Shown here in pieces: positions 52,851 to 61,832 of a DNA stretch of 64,000 bases. Position 1 is the first letter of the stretch. Every line of letters begins with the position of its first letter. Where the stretch lies: positions 332,373 to 396,372 of the forward strand of contig NZ_LMPU01000001.1 in NCBI RefSeq assembly GCF_001423945.1. The letters run 5' to 3'. This DNA comes from Pedobacter sp. Leaf194. Its GTDB lineage: Bacteria; Bacteroidota; Bacteroidia; Sphingobacteriales; Sphingobacteriaceae. Below the pieces are notes generated by a model. The model was not told where the DNA came from, made no database searches, and worked only from the letters and a program-made list of their open reading frames with translations. The position numbers and the translations under genes are program-made.

Positions 52851-54218
52851 ATGAGCCGCAAATTATTACTTGAGCATATAAACGTACCAGGCATCAACAC
52901 ACTTGATGTCTATCGCCAAAAAGGTGGTTATCGTGCCGTGGAAAAAGCGCTTAAAACTTTAACACCTGAAGAGATTGTTGAAGAAGTTAAGAAATCGGGC
53001 CTACGTGGCCGCGGTGGTGCGGGTTTCCCAACGGGGATGAAATGGAGTTTTTTGGCTAAACCAGAGGGTGTTGCACGCTATCTGGTTTGTAATGCCGACG
53101 AATCGGAACCGGGCACTTTCAAAGACCGTTATTTGATGACTTACATTCCCCATGCATTGATTGAGGGAATGATTGTTTCGAGTTTCGCTTTGGGCGCAAA
53201 AGTTTCGTATATCTACGTTCGTGGAGAGATGATGCCTCAAATCCGTATTCTGGAGAAAGCAATTGCAGAGGCAAAAGCTGCCGGATGGCTGGGCAAAAAT
53301 ATTTTGGGAACAGGTTACGATTTGGAGCTCTATGTTCAGCCGGGAGGCGGCGCCTATATTTGTGGCGAAGAAACCGCCCTGTTAGAATCGCTTGAAGGTA
53401 AAAGAGGTAATCCAAGGATTAAACCTCCGTTCCCTGCAATTGCTGGCTTATATGGTTGCCCAACAGTGGTAAATAACGTAGAGTCTATTGCGGCGGTTGT
53501 GCCGATTATTAATGATGGTGGCGAAGAGTACGCTAAAATTGGCATCGGCAGAAGCACAGGTACTAAATTAATATCAGCTTCTGGAAATTTAGTGAAGCCA
53601 GGCGTTTATGAAATTGAATTAGGCTTGCCGGTTGAAGAATTCATTTATTCTGACGAATACTGCGGAGGTATTGCAAACGGAAAACGTTTAAAAGCAACGG
53701 TGGCAGGCGGTTCTTCGGTTCCGGTTTTGCCAGCAAATCTAACTTTGAAACTAGCCAATGGCGAACCCCGTTTAATGAGTTACGAATCTTTATCTGAAGG
53801 TGGTTTCGCTACCGGAACGATGATGGGTTCTGGCGGTTTTATCGCTTTCGATGAAGACCAATGTATTGTGCGCAATACCTGGAATTTCTCTCGTTTCTAT
53901 CATCACGAAAGTTGCGGACAATGTTCGCCTTGCCGCGAAGGAACCGGATGGATGGAAAAGGTGTTGCACAAAATCGAGCATGGACACGGCTCTATGGAAG
54001 ATGTAGATTTGCTTTGGGATATTCAACGTAAAATCGAAGGAAATACAATTTGCCCCTTAGGCGATGCGGCTGCATGGCCGGTTGCGAGTGCAATTCGTCA
54101 CTTTAGAGATGAGTTTGAGTGGCACATTAAAGAGCCGGTTAAAAGCCAGCAACAAAACTACGGCTTAGCATATTATGCTAATCCGATAGAAAAGGCTCCG
54201 GTAACAGAAGAGAAATAA
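52851..54218 (+). CDS. nuoF: NADH-quinone oxidoreductase subunit F
   Basis: The 455-residue subunit binds NADH, FMN and cluster N3. [16 protein letters not shown] is the nucleotide site, and [14 protein letters not shown] and [15 protein letters not shown] are FMN/NADH contacts. [15 protein letters not shown] plus the later [12 protein letters not shown] supply the four cluster cysteines. Normal length. It is separated from nuoG by 677 nt holding an ORF6N pseudogene and a short repeat. Confidence 0.97.
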   Translation: MSRKLLLEHINVPGINTLDVYRQKGGYRAVEKALKTLTPEEIVEEVKKSGLRGRGGAGFPTGMKWSFLAKPEGVARYLVCNADESEPGTFKDRYLMTYIPHALIEGMIVSSFALGAKVSYIYVRGEMMPQIRILEKAIAEAKAAGWLGKNILGTGYDLELYVQPGGGAYICGEETALLESLEGKRGNPRIKPPFPAIAGLYGCPTVVNNVESIAAVVPIINDGGEEYAKIGIGRSTGTKLISASGNLVKPGVYEIELGLPVEEFIYSDEYCGGIANGKRLKATVAGGSSVPVLPANLTLKLANGEPRLMSYESLSEGGFATGTMMGSGGFIAFDEDQCIVRNTWNFSRFYHHESCGQCSPCREGTGWMEKVLHKIEHGHGSMEDVDLLWDIQRKIEGNTICPLGDAAAWPVASAIRHFRDEFEWHIKEPVKSQQQNYGLAYYANPIEKAPVTEEK

Positions 54219-54272
54219 AAGTTCAAAGATTTCAAATTGAAAAGTAAAAATTAAAGCAACGAGTATATGTAA

Positions 54273-54816
54273 ATGAATAAACTGATATCACCTGAAATTA
54301 TCCCCAACGAAGTAATAGTTAAAAAAATATATCTTTTTAGAGGAGTAAAGGTGATGTTGGATTCTGATTTGGCTGAACTCTTTGGTGTTGAGACTAGACA
54401 CTTAAAACAGCAAGTTAAACGAAATATAGAGCGTTTTCCAGGAAACTTTTATGTTTGAGTTAACTAAAGAGGAAAACGAGGTTCTAAGATCACAAATTGT
54501 GATCTTAGAACAGGGAAAATACTCAAAATACCTGCCTTTCGCTTTTAGCGAACATGGTGTTTTGCAATTGTCAAACGTTTTGAAAAGTAAACGGGCGATA
54601 GAAGTTAGTATTAAAATTATAGATGTGTTTGTTGAACTTAGGAAAATGGTTTTAAGCAATACAGAAATAAGATTAGAAGTAGAAAAGATAAAAAAGAAGG
54701 TGGATAATCAGAATAAAAACATCGAAGTGATATTTAGGTATTTTGATCAGCTACTGGAACAGAAAGCGCAGCCAACGAAGGAAATTGGCTACAAGATTTC
54801 GAAACAGAAAAAATAG
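54273..54816 (+). pseudogene. ORF6N-domain DNA-binding protein, frameshifted
   Basis: The first part (54273-54458) encodes an ORF6N domain start: IIPNEVIVKKIYLFRGVKVML, DLAELFGVETRHLKQQVKRN, RFPGNF. It then runs to a stop. The second frame (54451-54816) continues MFELTKEENEVLRSQIVILE, SKYLPFAFSEHGVLQLSNVL, with a helical tail. The break is at the T4 run 54447-54450; removing one T restores NFMFELTKEE. ORF6N proteins are typical of phages and selfish elements and are frequent in Bacteroidetes. The gene lies in the same direction inside the nuo operon. Confidence 0.85.
54481..54511. repeat. Perfect 31-nt palindrome inside the ORF6N pseudogene
   Basis: Arm GTTCTAAGATCACAA (54481-54495), one central A, and the exact reverse complement TTGTGATCTTAGAAC (54497-54511). 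It overlaps codons for VLRSQIVILEQ. Candidate binding site or RNA hairpin. Confidence 0.85.
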
Positions 54817-54822
54817 TATTGA

Positions 54823-54866
54823 GATTGCCTGCGGTAGGCAGGCTTCTTGCCTCGCAATGACGGCAA
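54823..54866. repeat. Short interspersed palindromic repeat, nuoF-nuoG gap
   Basis: GATTGCCTGC..GCAGGCTTCTTGCCTCGCAATGACG contains a GCCTGC/GCAGGC hairpin. It shares GCTTCTTGCCT(C/T)GCAAT with the element at 57497-57575, and its reverse complement gives CGTCATTGCG, a motif of a widespread bacterial short repeat. Confidence 0.65.
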
Positions 54867-54895
54867 GAGCATAAAAAATAAGATTATCAATAACC

Positions 54896-55906
54896 ATGAG
54901 TGAAAAAGTTAAGGTTACGATAGATGGGATAACAGTAGACGTTGATAACGGAACAACGATCCTAAATGCTGCGAGGCAAATTGGAGGCGATATCGTTCCG
55001 CCGGCCATGTGCTATTATTCTAAGTTAGAAGGCAGTGGTGGAAAGTGCCGTACCTGTATTGTTAAGGTAACAAAAGGTTCGGAAAAAGACCCGAGGCCAA
55101 TGCCAAAATTGGTTGCTTCTTGCCGTACAACAGTAATGGATGGTATGGAAGTGCTTAACATTACTTCGCCCGAAGTTTTGGAGGCGCGTGCAGGGGTAGT
55201 TGAAATTCTATTGATTAACCACCCGTTGGATTGTCCTGTTTGCGACCAGGCAGGAGAATGTGATTTGCAAAATTTAGGTTATGAACACGGTTTGCAGAAA
55301 ACGCGTTATGAGTTTGAACGCCGTACGTTTGATCGAATTGATATAGGTGATAAAATCCAGTTGCACATGAATCGCTGTATTTTGTGTTACCGTTGCGTTT
55401 TCACTGCCGATCAGATTACTAACAAACGTGTTCATGGCATTTTAAATCGTGGCGATCATTCTGAGATTTCAACTTACATCCAACAAGCTGTTGATAACGA
55501 TTTCTCAGGGAATGTAATTGATGTTTGTCCGGTTGGCGCTTTAACGGATAAAACGTTCCGTTTCAAAAACCGCGTTTGGTTTACAAAGCCGGTTGATGCT
55601 CATCGCAACTGCGACCATGAAAAGTGCAATGGAAAGGTTACGCTTTGGTATAAAGGGGAGAATGTACTCCGCGTCACCGCTCGTAAAGACCAATTTGGCG
55701 AGGTAGAAGAATTTATTTGTAACACCTGCCGTTTTGATAAGAAAGCAACTTCAGATTGGACAATTGAACATCCAACGCACATTGATGATACGTCGGTGAT
55801 TGCATCGAACCATTACGAAACATTAAAGCCACTTCCTGTAATAAAGCCAAACGCAGCTTTGCAGGCAGCCAACGAAATTGAGTTACATAAAACAGTAAAA
55901 TACTAA
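54896..55906 (+). CDS. nuoG: NADH-quinone oxidoreductase subunit G, short form
   Basis: The 336-residue subunit has a [2Fe-2S] ferredoxin-like domain with Cys39, Cys51, Cys54 and Cys76. The His-ligated cluster follows (His109, Cys113, Cys116, Cys122; HPLDCPVCDQAGECDLQ). A further [4Fe-4S] site has CILCYRC and a later CPVG. The protein ends after ICNTCRFDKK and lacks the large molybdopterin-oxidoreductase-like domain of E. coli NuoG (over 900 residues). This short form is usual in Bacteroidetes and not a truncation. It overlaps nuoH by 1 nt. Confidence 0.94.
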   Translation: MSEKVKVTIDGITVDVDNGTTILNAARQIGGDIVPPAMCYYSKLEGSGGKCRTCIVKVTKGSEKDPRPMPKLVASCRTTVMDGMEVLNITSPEVLEARAGVVEILLINHPLDCPVCDQAGECDLQNLGYEHGLQKTRYEFERRTFDRIDIGDKIQLHMNRCILCYRCVFTADQITNKRVHGILNRGDHSEISTYIQQAVDNDFSGNVIDVCPVGALTDKTFRFKNRVWFTKPVDAHRNCDHEKCNGKVTLWYKGENVLRVTARKDQFGEVEEFICNTCRFDKKATSDWTIEHPTHIDDTSVIASNHYETLKPLPVIKPNAALQAANEIELHKTVKY

Positions 55907-56943
55907 TGGATATAGCTTTTATCATAGAAAAATTTATTCTGGTAGCGGTAATTTTCGGTATCAGTCTGGTAATTGCCATGTATTCTACCTACGCAGAACG
56001 TAAGGTTGCAGCATATCTTCAGGATCGTTTAGGTCCGGATAGAGCTGGGCCTTTTGGTATTTTACAACCACTGGCTGATGGAGTCAAAATGTTCATGAAA
56101 GAAGAAATTATTCCGACCACATCGAACAAATGGTTATTTATTGTTGGGCCAGGTTTAGCTTTACTTTGTGCCTGTATCGGTACAGCGGTTATTCCATGGG
56201 GCAGCCCGATGGTTATTGGCGATAAAGTTGTTCCATTACAGGTTTCCGATATTAACGTAGGTGTTTTGTACATTTTTGGTGTAGTTTCGTTAGGTGTTTA
56301 TGGTGTAATGATTGGCGGCTGGGCTTCAAATAATAAGTATTCATTATTAAGTGCTATTCGTGCGGCATCACAAAATATTAGTTATGAAATCGCAATGGGA
56401 TTATCCATCATCGCTTTGCTTTTAATGACAAACACCTTAAGCTTAAAAACAATTGTTGAGCAACAACATGGCTGGCATTGGAATGTGCTTTATCAACCCT
56501 TAGGGTTTTTAATCTTCATGGTTTGTTCTTTTGCTGAAACCAACCGTGCACCGTTCGATTTGCCAGAATGTGAAACAGAGCTAATTGGTGGTTATCATAC
56601 GGAGTATTCATCAATGAAATTAGGCTTTTACCTTTTTGCCGAATACATCAACATGTTTGTTTCATCAGCAGTTATGGCAACCTTATACTTTGGTGGTTAT
56701 AACTACCCAGGTATGGATTATATGGCTACTTTACTTGGGCCAACCTGGGCACCTTTATTTGGAACGGCTATTTTGTTTGCTAAAATATTCTTCTTCATCT
56801 TTTTCTTTATGTGGGTACGGTGGACAATACCTCGTTTCCGCTACGACCAATTGATGAACTTAGGTTGGAAAGGTTTAATACCTTTGGCAATTGCTAATAT
56901 TATAATAACTGGGGTTGTGATTGCGATTATTGAGAAGTTTTAA
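55906..56943 (+). CDS. nuoH: NADH-quinone oxidoreductase subunit H
   Basis: The 345-residue membrane subunit joins the two arms and lines the quinone channel. It has eight or more hydrophobic helices. Conserved loops are YAERKVAAYLQDRLGPDRAG (about 28-47), PLADGVKMFMKEE and the hallmark AETNRAPFDLPECETELIGG. Normal length. It starts at the last base of nuoG, and nuoI follows after 2 nt. Confidence 0.97.
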   Translation: MDIAFIIEKFILVAVIFGISLVIAMYSTYAERKVAAYLQDRLGPDRAGPFGILQPLADGVKMFMKEEIIPTTSNKWLFIVGPGLALLCACIGTAVIPWGSPMVIGDKVVPLQVSDINVGVLYIFGVVSLGVYGVMIGGWASNNKYSLLSAIRAASQNISYEIAMGLSIIALLLMTNTLSLKTIVEQQHGWHWNVLYQPLGFLIFMVCSFAETNRAPFDLPECETELIGGYHTEYSSMKLGFYLFAEYINMFVSSAVMATLYFGGYNYPGMDYMATLLGPTWAPLFGTAILFAKIFFFIFFFMWVRWTIPRFRYDQLMNLGWKGLIPLAIANIIITGVVIAIIEKF

Positions 56944-56945
56944 CT

Positions 56946-57449
56946 ATGGAATCATTAAGTAATAAGAAAAAAGTACTGGAACAAAAGCCTTTAAGCTTTA
57001 TGGAGCGTATGTACCTTCCTGCAATTGCAAAGGGAATGGGCATTACCATCAGCCACTTATTCAAAAAGGAGGCTACAGTAAGATACCCGGAAGTTGAAAG
57101 AGAATTCTCTGCAAATTTTAGAGGTATGCACTCACTTAAACGTGATGAGAATGGAAAAGAGCGTTGTACGGCCTGTGGTTTATGCGCCTTATCTTGCCCT
57201 GCTGAAGCCATTACAATGATTGCAGCAGAACGCAAGCCGGAGGAGAAAGATTTATATCGCGAAGAGAAATATGCAGCAACTTACGAAATCAATATGTTGC
57301 GTTGCATTTTCTGTGGCTTATGCGAAGAGGCTTGTCCGAAAGAAGCAATTTATTTAGACGGGCCAATTGTACCGGCCGATTATTTACGTAAGGATTTTAT
57401 TTACGGTAAAGATAAATTAGTGGAAGCGCCGTTGGGGATGAAAAAATAA
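56946..57449 (+). CDS. nuoI: NADH-quinone oxidoreductase subunit I
   Basis: The 167-residue ferredoxin-like subunit carries clusters N6a and N6b in two motifs, CTACGLCALSCP (Cys74, 77, 80, 84) and CIFCGLCEEACP (Cys120, 123, 126, 130). It is followed by a 148-nt gap containing a short repeat, then nuoJ. Confidence 0.97.
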   Translation: MESLSNKKKVLEQKPLSFMERMYLPAIAKGMGITISHLFKKEATVRYPEVEREFSANFRGMHSLKRDENGKERCTACGLCALSCPAEAITMIAAERKPEEKDLYREEKYAATYEINMLRCIFCGLCEEACPKEAIYLDGPIVPADYLRKDFIYGKDKLVEAPLGMKK

Positions 57450-57496
57450 AGCCTCATTTGTATTTTCACAAATGAATTACAAATGAAGTTAACCAT

Positions 57497-57575
57497 CGTC
57501 ATTGCGGGGAACGAAGCAATCCTAATGCGATAGACGTTAAATAAATAAGCTTGCTTCTTGCCTTGCAATTGCTGG
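57497..57575. repeat. Short interspersed repeat, nuoI-nuoJ gap
   Basis: CGTCATTGCGGGGAACGAAG (57497 onward, followed by CAATCC) and, in inverted relation, GCTTCTTGCCTTGCAATTGC (57553 onward). It is related to the element at 54823-54866. Just upstream, CATTTGT/ACAAATG forms another small hairpin. Confidence 0.65.
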
Positions 57576-57597
57576 CATACAAACAAATATTAAATTA

Positions 57598-58101
57598 ATG
57601 AGTACACAAGTATTCTATTTCGTAGCCACATTAAGTATCATCTTTTCGCTGATGGTGATTTTTGCAAAAAATCCGATCCACAGCGTTTTGTACTTAATCC
57701 TTACTTTCTTCACATTTACAGTTCATTACGTACTGTTAAATGCGCAATTTTTAGCTGTGGTAAACTTCATTGTTTACATGGGTGCCATTATGGTTTTATT
57801 TTTATTTGTGCTCATGCTCCTAAACTTAAATAAGGAAACTGAGCCGGTAAAATCACCATTAATTAAAATTGTGGGGGTAATTGCAGGCTGTTGTTTAGTG
57901 GTAACCTTGGTGGGTTCTTTCAAAGCAGCAACCATTACCAGTCCGTTAATTTTAAAAAACCCGGGCTTAGGTCTGGTAGAAAACCTGGGTAAAGAACTTT
58001 TTGGGCCATTCTTATTACCATTCGAATTATCATCTCTGTTACTGTTGGCAGCAATGGTAGGAGCCGTTTTATTATCTAAAAGAGATGAGGTAGAAGTATA
58101 A
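57598..58101 (+). CDS. nuoJ: NADH-quinone oxidoreductase subunit J
   Basis: The 167-residue membrane subunit has five helices. The conserved third helix has FIVYMGAIMVLFLFVLMLLN (about 57-76). The start ATG 57598 follows the repeat-bearing gap. The stop overlaps the nuoK start by 1 nt. Confidence 0.95.
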   Translation: MSTQVFYFVATLSIIFSLMVIFAKNPIHSVLYLILTFFTFTVHYVLLNAQFLAVVNFIVYMGAIMVLFLFVLMLLNLNKETEPVKSPLIKIVGVIAGCCLVVTLVGSFKAATITSPLILKNPGLGLVENLGKELFGPFLLPFELSSLLLLAAMVGAVLLSKRDEVEV

Positions 58102-58430
58102 TGGAAAATCTAACTACACAAATGGCAGGCGTTCCGCTAAATCACTACATCTATTTATGTGCAATAATTTTCACAATTGGTGTAATCGGCGTATTAACCC
58201 GCAGAAATGCAATCGTAATTTTTATGTCGGTAGAGTTAATGTTGAATGCAGTTAACCTGCTTTTAACCGCTTTCTCCGTGCACAGTAATGACCCATCAGG
58301 GCAGGTTTTTGTATTCTTTATTATGGCCCTTGCCGCTGCAGAAGTTGCGGTTGGTTTGGCGATTATTGTTATGGTATACAGAAATACAAAATCGATAGAT
58401 ATTAATGTTTTAAATCGCCTTAAGTGGTAA
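58101..58430 (+). CDS. nuoK: NADH-quinone oxidoreductase subunit K
   Basis: The 109-residue, three-helix membrane subunit has the conserved VIFMSVELMLNAVNLLL (glutamate in helix 2) and FFIMALAAAEVAVGLAIIV (glutamate in helix 3), both part of the proton path. It overlaps nuoJ, and nuoL starts 13 nt downstream. Confidence 0.97.
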   Translation: MENLTTQMAGVPLNHYIYLCAIIFTIGVIGVLTRRNAIVIFMSVELMLNAVNLLLTAFSVHSNDPSGQVFVFFIMALAAAEVAVGLAIIVMVYRNTKSIDINVLNRLKW

Positions 58431-58443
58431 ATATATATTAAGA

Positions 58444-60345
58444 ATGACAATAGAACAATTGATTTGGTTGGTTCCTTTACTCCCTTTTTTAGGTTTTGTA
58501 ATTAACGGACTGGGCAGAAAATCTTTATCTAAAGGACTTGTTGGCATCATTGGAAGTGGCGTAATATTAGCCTCTTTCATAATCAGCGTAGTTATTTTCT
58601 TTAGTTTACAAGGCGATACACAAAAATCTCACGAGGTATTTTTATTTGATTGGATTAGCGCAGGTACATTGCACATTCCTTTATCATTCCTGGTCGATCC
58701 ACTCAGCGCAATCATGCTACTGATTATTACTGGAATAGGTTTCCTGATTCATTTATATTCTACCAGTTATATGCACGATGATGAAGGATTCGGGAAATTC
58801 TTTTCCTACCTAAACCTGTTCGTGTTCTTTATGCTATTGTTAGTTCTGGGTTCAAACTACATCGTCATGTTTATCGGTTGGGAAGGTGTAGGTTTATGCT
58901 CGTACTTATTAATTGGCTTTTGGTACACTAATACTGCATACGCCTCGGCGGCAAAAAAGGCTTTCGTAATGAATCGTATCGGCGATTTAGGTTTTTTGCT
59001 AGGCGTGTTCTTAATTTTTAATTTCTTCGGAAGTGTAGAGTTCTCTAAAATCTTTCCTCAGGCGGCAAATATGCTACCCGGTAACAGTACGCTTGTATTA
59101 ATTACCATCTTATTATTTATAGGTGCCTGCGGTAAATCAGCACAATTGCCATTATTTACCTGGCTGCCTGATGCGATGGCCGGGCCAACACCGGTTTCAG
59201 CGTTAATTCACGCGGCAACAATGGTAACGGCAGGAATTTATATGATTGCCCGTTCCAGCGTGTTATTCGATTTAGCGCCTCTAACCCAGCATATTATTGC
59301 AATTGTAGGTATTACCACTGCGTTAGTTGCGGCTATTATTGCATTAACACAGACTGATATTAAAAAGGTATTGGCTTATTCAACGGTATCTCAATTAGGA
59401 TATATGTTTTTAGGCCTTGGTGTTGGCGCTTATACTGGTTCATTCTTCCACGTATTAACACACGCATTCTTTAAAGCCTTATTATTCTTGGGCGCAGGCT
59501 CGGTTATTCATGCCATGCACCATGAGCAAGATATGCGCCACATGGGCGGGTTGAGGAAAAAACTTCCGGTAACTTTTTTAACCATGATGATTGGTACGAT
59601 TGCAATTGCAGGTTTACCTCCCTTTTCAGGATTTTTCTCAAAAGACGAGATTTTGGCAAATGCATTTCAATACAGTCCTATTCTTTGGGGTATCGGCGTT
59701 TTCACAGCATTTTTAACCTCTTTTTATATGTTTAGAATGATGTTCCTAACTTTCTCAGGTAAGTATAGGGGAACACATCATGCAGAAAGTCACGTACATG
59801 AATCGCCAAAAGCGATGACCATTCCATTAATAATTTTAGCAATTTTGGCTGCAATTGGCGGAGCCATCAATATTCCCCACGTTTTTGGTGGAAATGAATG
59901 GTTGGCGCATTGGTTAACCGGTGCTGGCGTTGCACAACACGAATTGGCCCTAAGTCATTCAACAGAATTTACGTTAATGGGCGTTTCCGTTGTGGCCGCT
60001 ATTATAGCGTTGCTTTATGCTTACGCCAGATATGTGAAAGGCGCCCGTGTGCCTGTAGCGGATGAGGCAAATCGTTCTGCACTCGCGAAATTATCATACA
60101 ATAAATTCTATCTGGATGAAATTTACGATTTCATCATCACTAAACCTTTAGATGCCTTTTCGAGATTCTTCTACAGAATTATCGACACTAAATTCATCGA
60201 TGGAATAGTGAATGGTTTAGGTTGGAGTACAAACGAGGCAAGTAAGGGTGTTCGTTTATTACAAAGTGGAAACGTAGGTTTCTATATATTTATGATGGTC
60301 GCCGGTATCATCGCATTGCTTGCTTATACATTTTATTACATCTAA
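58444..60345 (+). CDS. nuoL: NADH-quinone oxidoreductase subunit L
   Basis: The 633-residue antiporter-like proton-pumping subunit has more than fourteen hydrophobic segments. Conserved parts are FIGWEGVGLCSYLLIGFW, KAFVMNRIGDLGFLLG, KSAQLPLFTWLPDAMAGPTP and VSALIHAATMVTAGIYM. The long lateral helix lies in the C-terminal portion. Complete length. nuoM follows after 20 nt. Confidence 0.97.
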   Translation: MTIEQLIWLVPLLPFLGFVINGLGRKSLSKGLVGIIGSGVILASFIISVVIFFSLQGDTQKSHEVFLFDWISAGTLHIPLSFLVDPLSAIMLLIITGIGFLIHLYSTSYMHDDEGFGKFFSYLNLFVFFMLLLVLGSNYIVMFIGWEGVGLCSYLLIGFWYTNTAYASAAKKAFVMNRIGDLGFLLGVFLIFNFFGSVEFSKIFPQAANMLPGNSTLVLITILLFIGACGKSAQLPLFTWLPDAMAGPTPVSALIHAATMVTAGIYMIARSSVLFDLAPLTQHIIAIVGITTALVAAIIALTQTDIKKVLAYSTVSQLGYMFLGLGVGAYTGSFFHVLTHAFFKALLFLGAGSVIHAMHHEQDMRHMGGLRKKLPVTFLTMMIGTIAIAGLPPFSGFFSKDEILANAFQYSPILWGIGVFTAFLTSFYMFRMMFLTFSGKYRGTHHAESHVHESPKAMTIPLIILAILAAIGGAINIPHVFGGNEWLAHWLTGAGVAQHELALSHSTEFTLMGVSVVAAIIALLYAYARYVKGARVPVADEANRSALAKLSYNKFYLDEIYDFIITKPLDAFSRFFYRIIDTKFIDGIVNGLGWSTNEASKGVRLLQSGNVGFYIFMMVAGIIALLAYTFYYI

Positions 60346-60365
60346 AAAGGGTTCAAAAATAAATA

Positions 60366-61829
60366 ATGGAACAACTTTTACTACTCATATTTCTTCCACT
60401 TGCAGGTGCTATAATTACAGCGTTTGCGGGCAAGTCGGCTAAAATCGTCTCAACCGTATTTTCGGTAATTTCATTAGGATTGGCTTTATTTATAGCCGGC
60501 TCTTTTATTCCAAACGCCAGCACACAATTCGAGGCAAACTTACCATGGATTGCCGATTTAGGCATACGTTTCCACGCAGGTATAGATGGTATAAGCATGC
60601 TCGTGGTTCTGCTAACTAATTTGCTTATTCCAATTATAATTTTATCGAGCTATAAACACGAATATAAAAACCCGGCAGCTTTTTACGCACTAATATTATT
60701 TATGCAGGCAGGCTTGTTACTGGTTTTTACAGCTATGGATGCATTCCTGTTCTACATAGGTTGGGAAGCTGCGTTAATTCCAATATATTTCATTTGCGCA
60801 TTTTGGGGTGGAAAAGACAGAATTCGCATCAACATGAAATTCTTCGTTTACACGATTGCAGGTTCGTTGTTTATGTTAATGGGCATAATTTATTTGTACC
60901 TGCAGAATCCTGCCCATAATTTTGATATTCAGGCATTTTATGCTTTAAATTTAGATAGCGCACAACAAGGCTGGATTTTTTGGGCTTTCTTCATTGCTTT
61001 CGCGATTAAGATGCCGATTTTTCCTTTCCACACCTGGCAGCCTGATACCTATACAGCAGCACCAACTCAAGGAACAATGTTGTTGTCGGGTATCATGTTA
61101 AAAATGGGTATTTATGGTGTTATCAGATGGTTGTTGCCTATTGTTCCAACGGGTGTTCAGGACTGGTCTGCATTAGCCATGGTTCTCTCTATCATTGGAA
61201 TTGTATATGCATCACTTATCGCATTTACTCAGAAGGATGCGAAACGTTTGGTGGCTTATTCCTCTATTGCTCACGTTGGGTTAATCTCAGCAGGCATATT
61301 TGCATTAAACCAACAAGGCTTACAGGGTGCGATGGTGCAAATGTTAAGTCACGGGATTAATGTAGTTGGCTTATTCTTCGTTTTAGACATCATATTTTCA
61401 CGTACTAAAACCAACAAAATCGAAGAATTGGGCGGCATTGCCAAAGTTGCCCCACAACTTGCAATCGCCTTTCTGATTATCGTTTTAGGAACAGTGGCTT
61501 TACCTGGTACAAATGGTTTTATCGGTGAGTTTTTATTGTTAATGGGCGTTTACAACTACGGCATATGGGCTGCAGCAATCGCCGGCTTAACCATTATCTT
61601 CGGCGCAGTGTATATGTTGCGTATGTACCAAAACGTAATGCTTGGCAAAACGAACGAGGTAACGATTACCTTTACCGATATTCAGGGAACTGAGAAATTG
61701 GTGCTTTATATCATTTGCGCCTTAATCATCATTTTGGGGGTATACCCAAAACCATTATTGTATTTAACAGAGGCATCTGTACAACATCTTTTAGAACAGG
61801 TAAGTCAAAAATTAACATCAGTAAAATAA
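60366..61829 (+). CDS. nuoM: NADH-quinone oxidoreductase subunit M
   Basis: The 487-residue antiporter-like subunit contains FYIGWEAALIPIYFICAFWG, KMPIFPFHTWQPDTYTAAPT, QKDAKRLVAYSSIAHVGLI and the conserved loop LPGTNGFIGEFLLL. Fourteen helices are expected. The nuoN start follows after 3 nt. Confidence 0.97.
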   Translation: MEQLLLLIFLPLAGAIITAFAGKSAKIVSTVFSVISLGLALFIAGSFIPNASTQFEANLPWIADLGIRFHAGIDGISMLVVLLTNLLIPIIILSSYKHEYKNPAAFYALILFMQAGLLLVFTAMDAFLFYIGWEAALIPIYFICAFWGGKDRIRINMKFFVYTIAGSLFMLMGIIYLYLQNPAHNFDIQAFYALNLDSAQQGWIFWAFFIAFAIKMPIFPFHTWQPDTYTAAPTQGTMLLSGIMLKMGIYGVIRWLLPIVPTGVQDWSALAMVLSIIGIVYASLIAFTQKDAKRLVAYSSIAHVGLISAGIFALNQQGLQGAMVQMLSHGINVVGLFFVLDIIFSRTKTNKIEELGGIAKVAPQLAIAFLIIVLGTVALPGTNGFIGEFLLLMGVYNYGIWAAAIAGLTIIFGAVYMLRMYQNVMLGKTNEVTITFTDIQGTEKLVLYIICALIIILGVYPKPLLYLTEASVQHLLEQVSQKLTSVK

Positions 61830-61832
61830 GCA

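Noticed and set aside
54444..54460. Programmed frameshift in the ORF6N gene
   Set aside because: A bare T4 run without a slippery heptamer or following structure at the right distance; a simple one-base insertion explains it better.
54896..55906. NuoG might be a truncated pseudogene because it is much shorter than the E. coli protein
   Set aside because: All cluster-binding cysteines are present, the start and stop are tightly spaced with nuoH, and a short NuoG is normal in this phylum.
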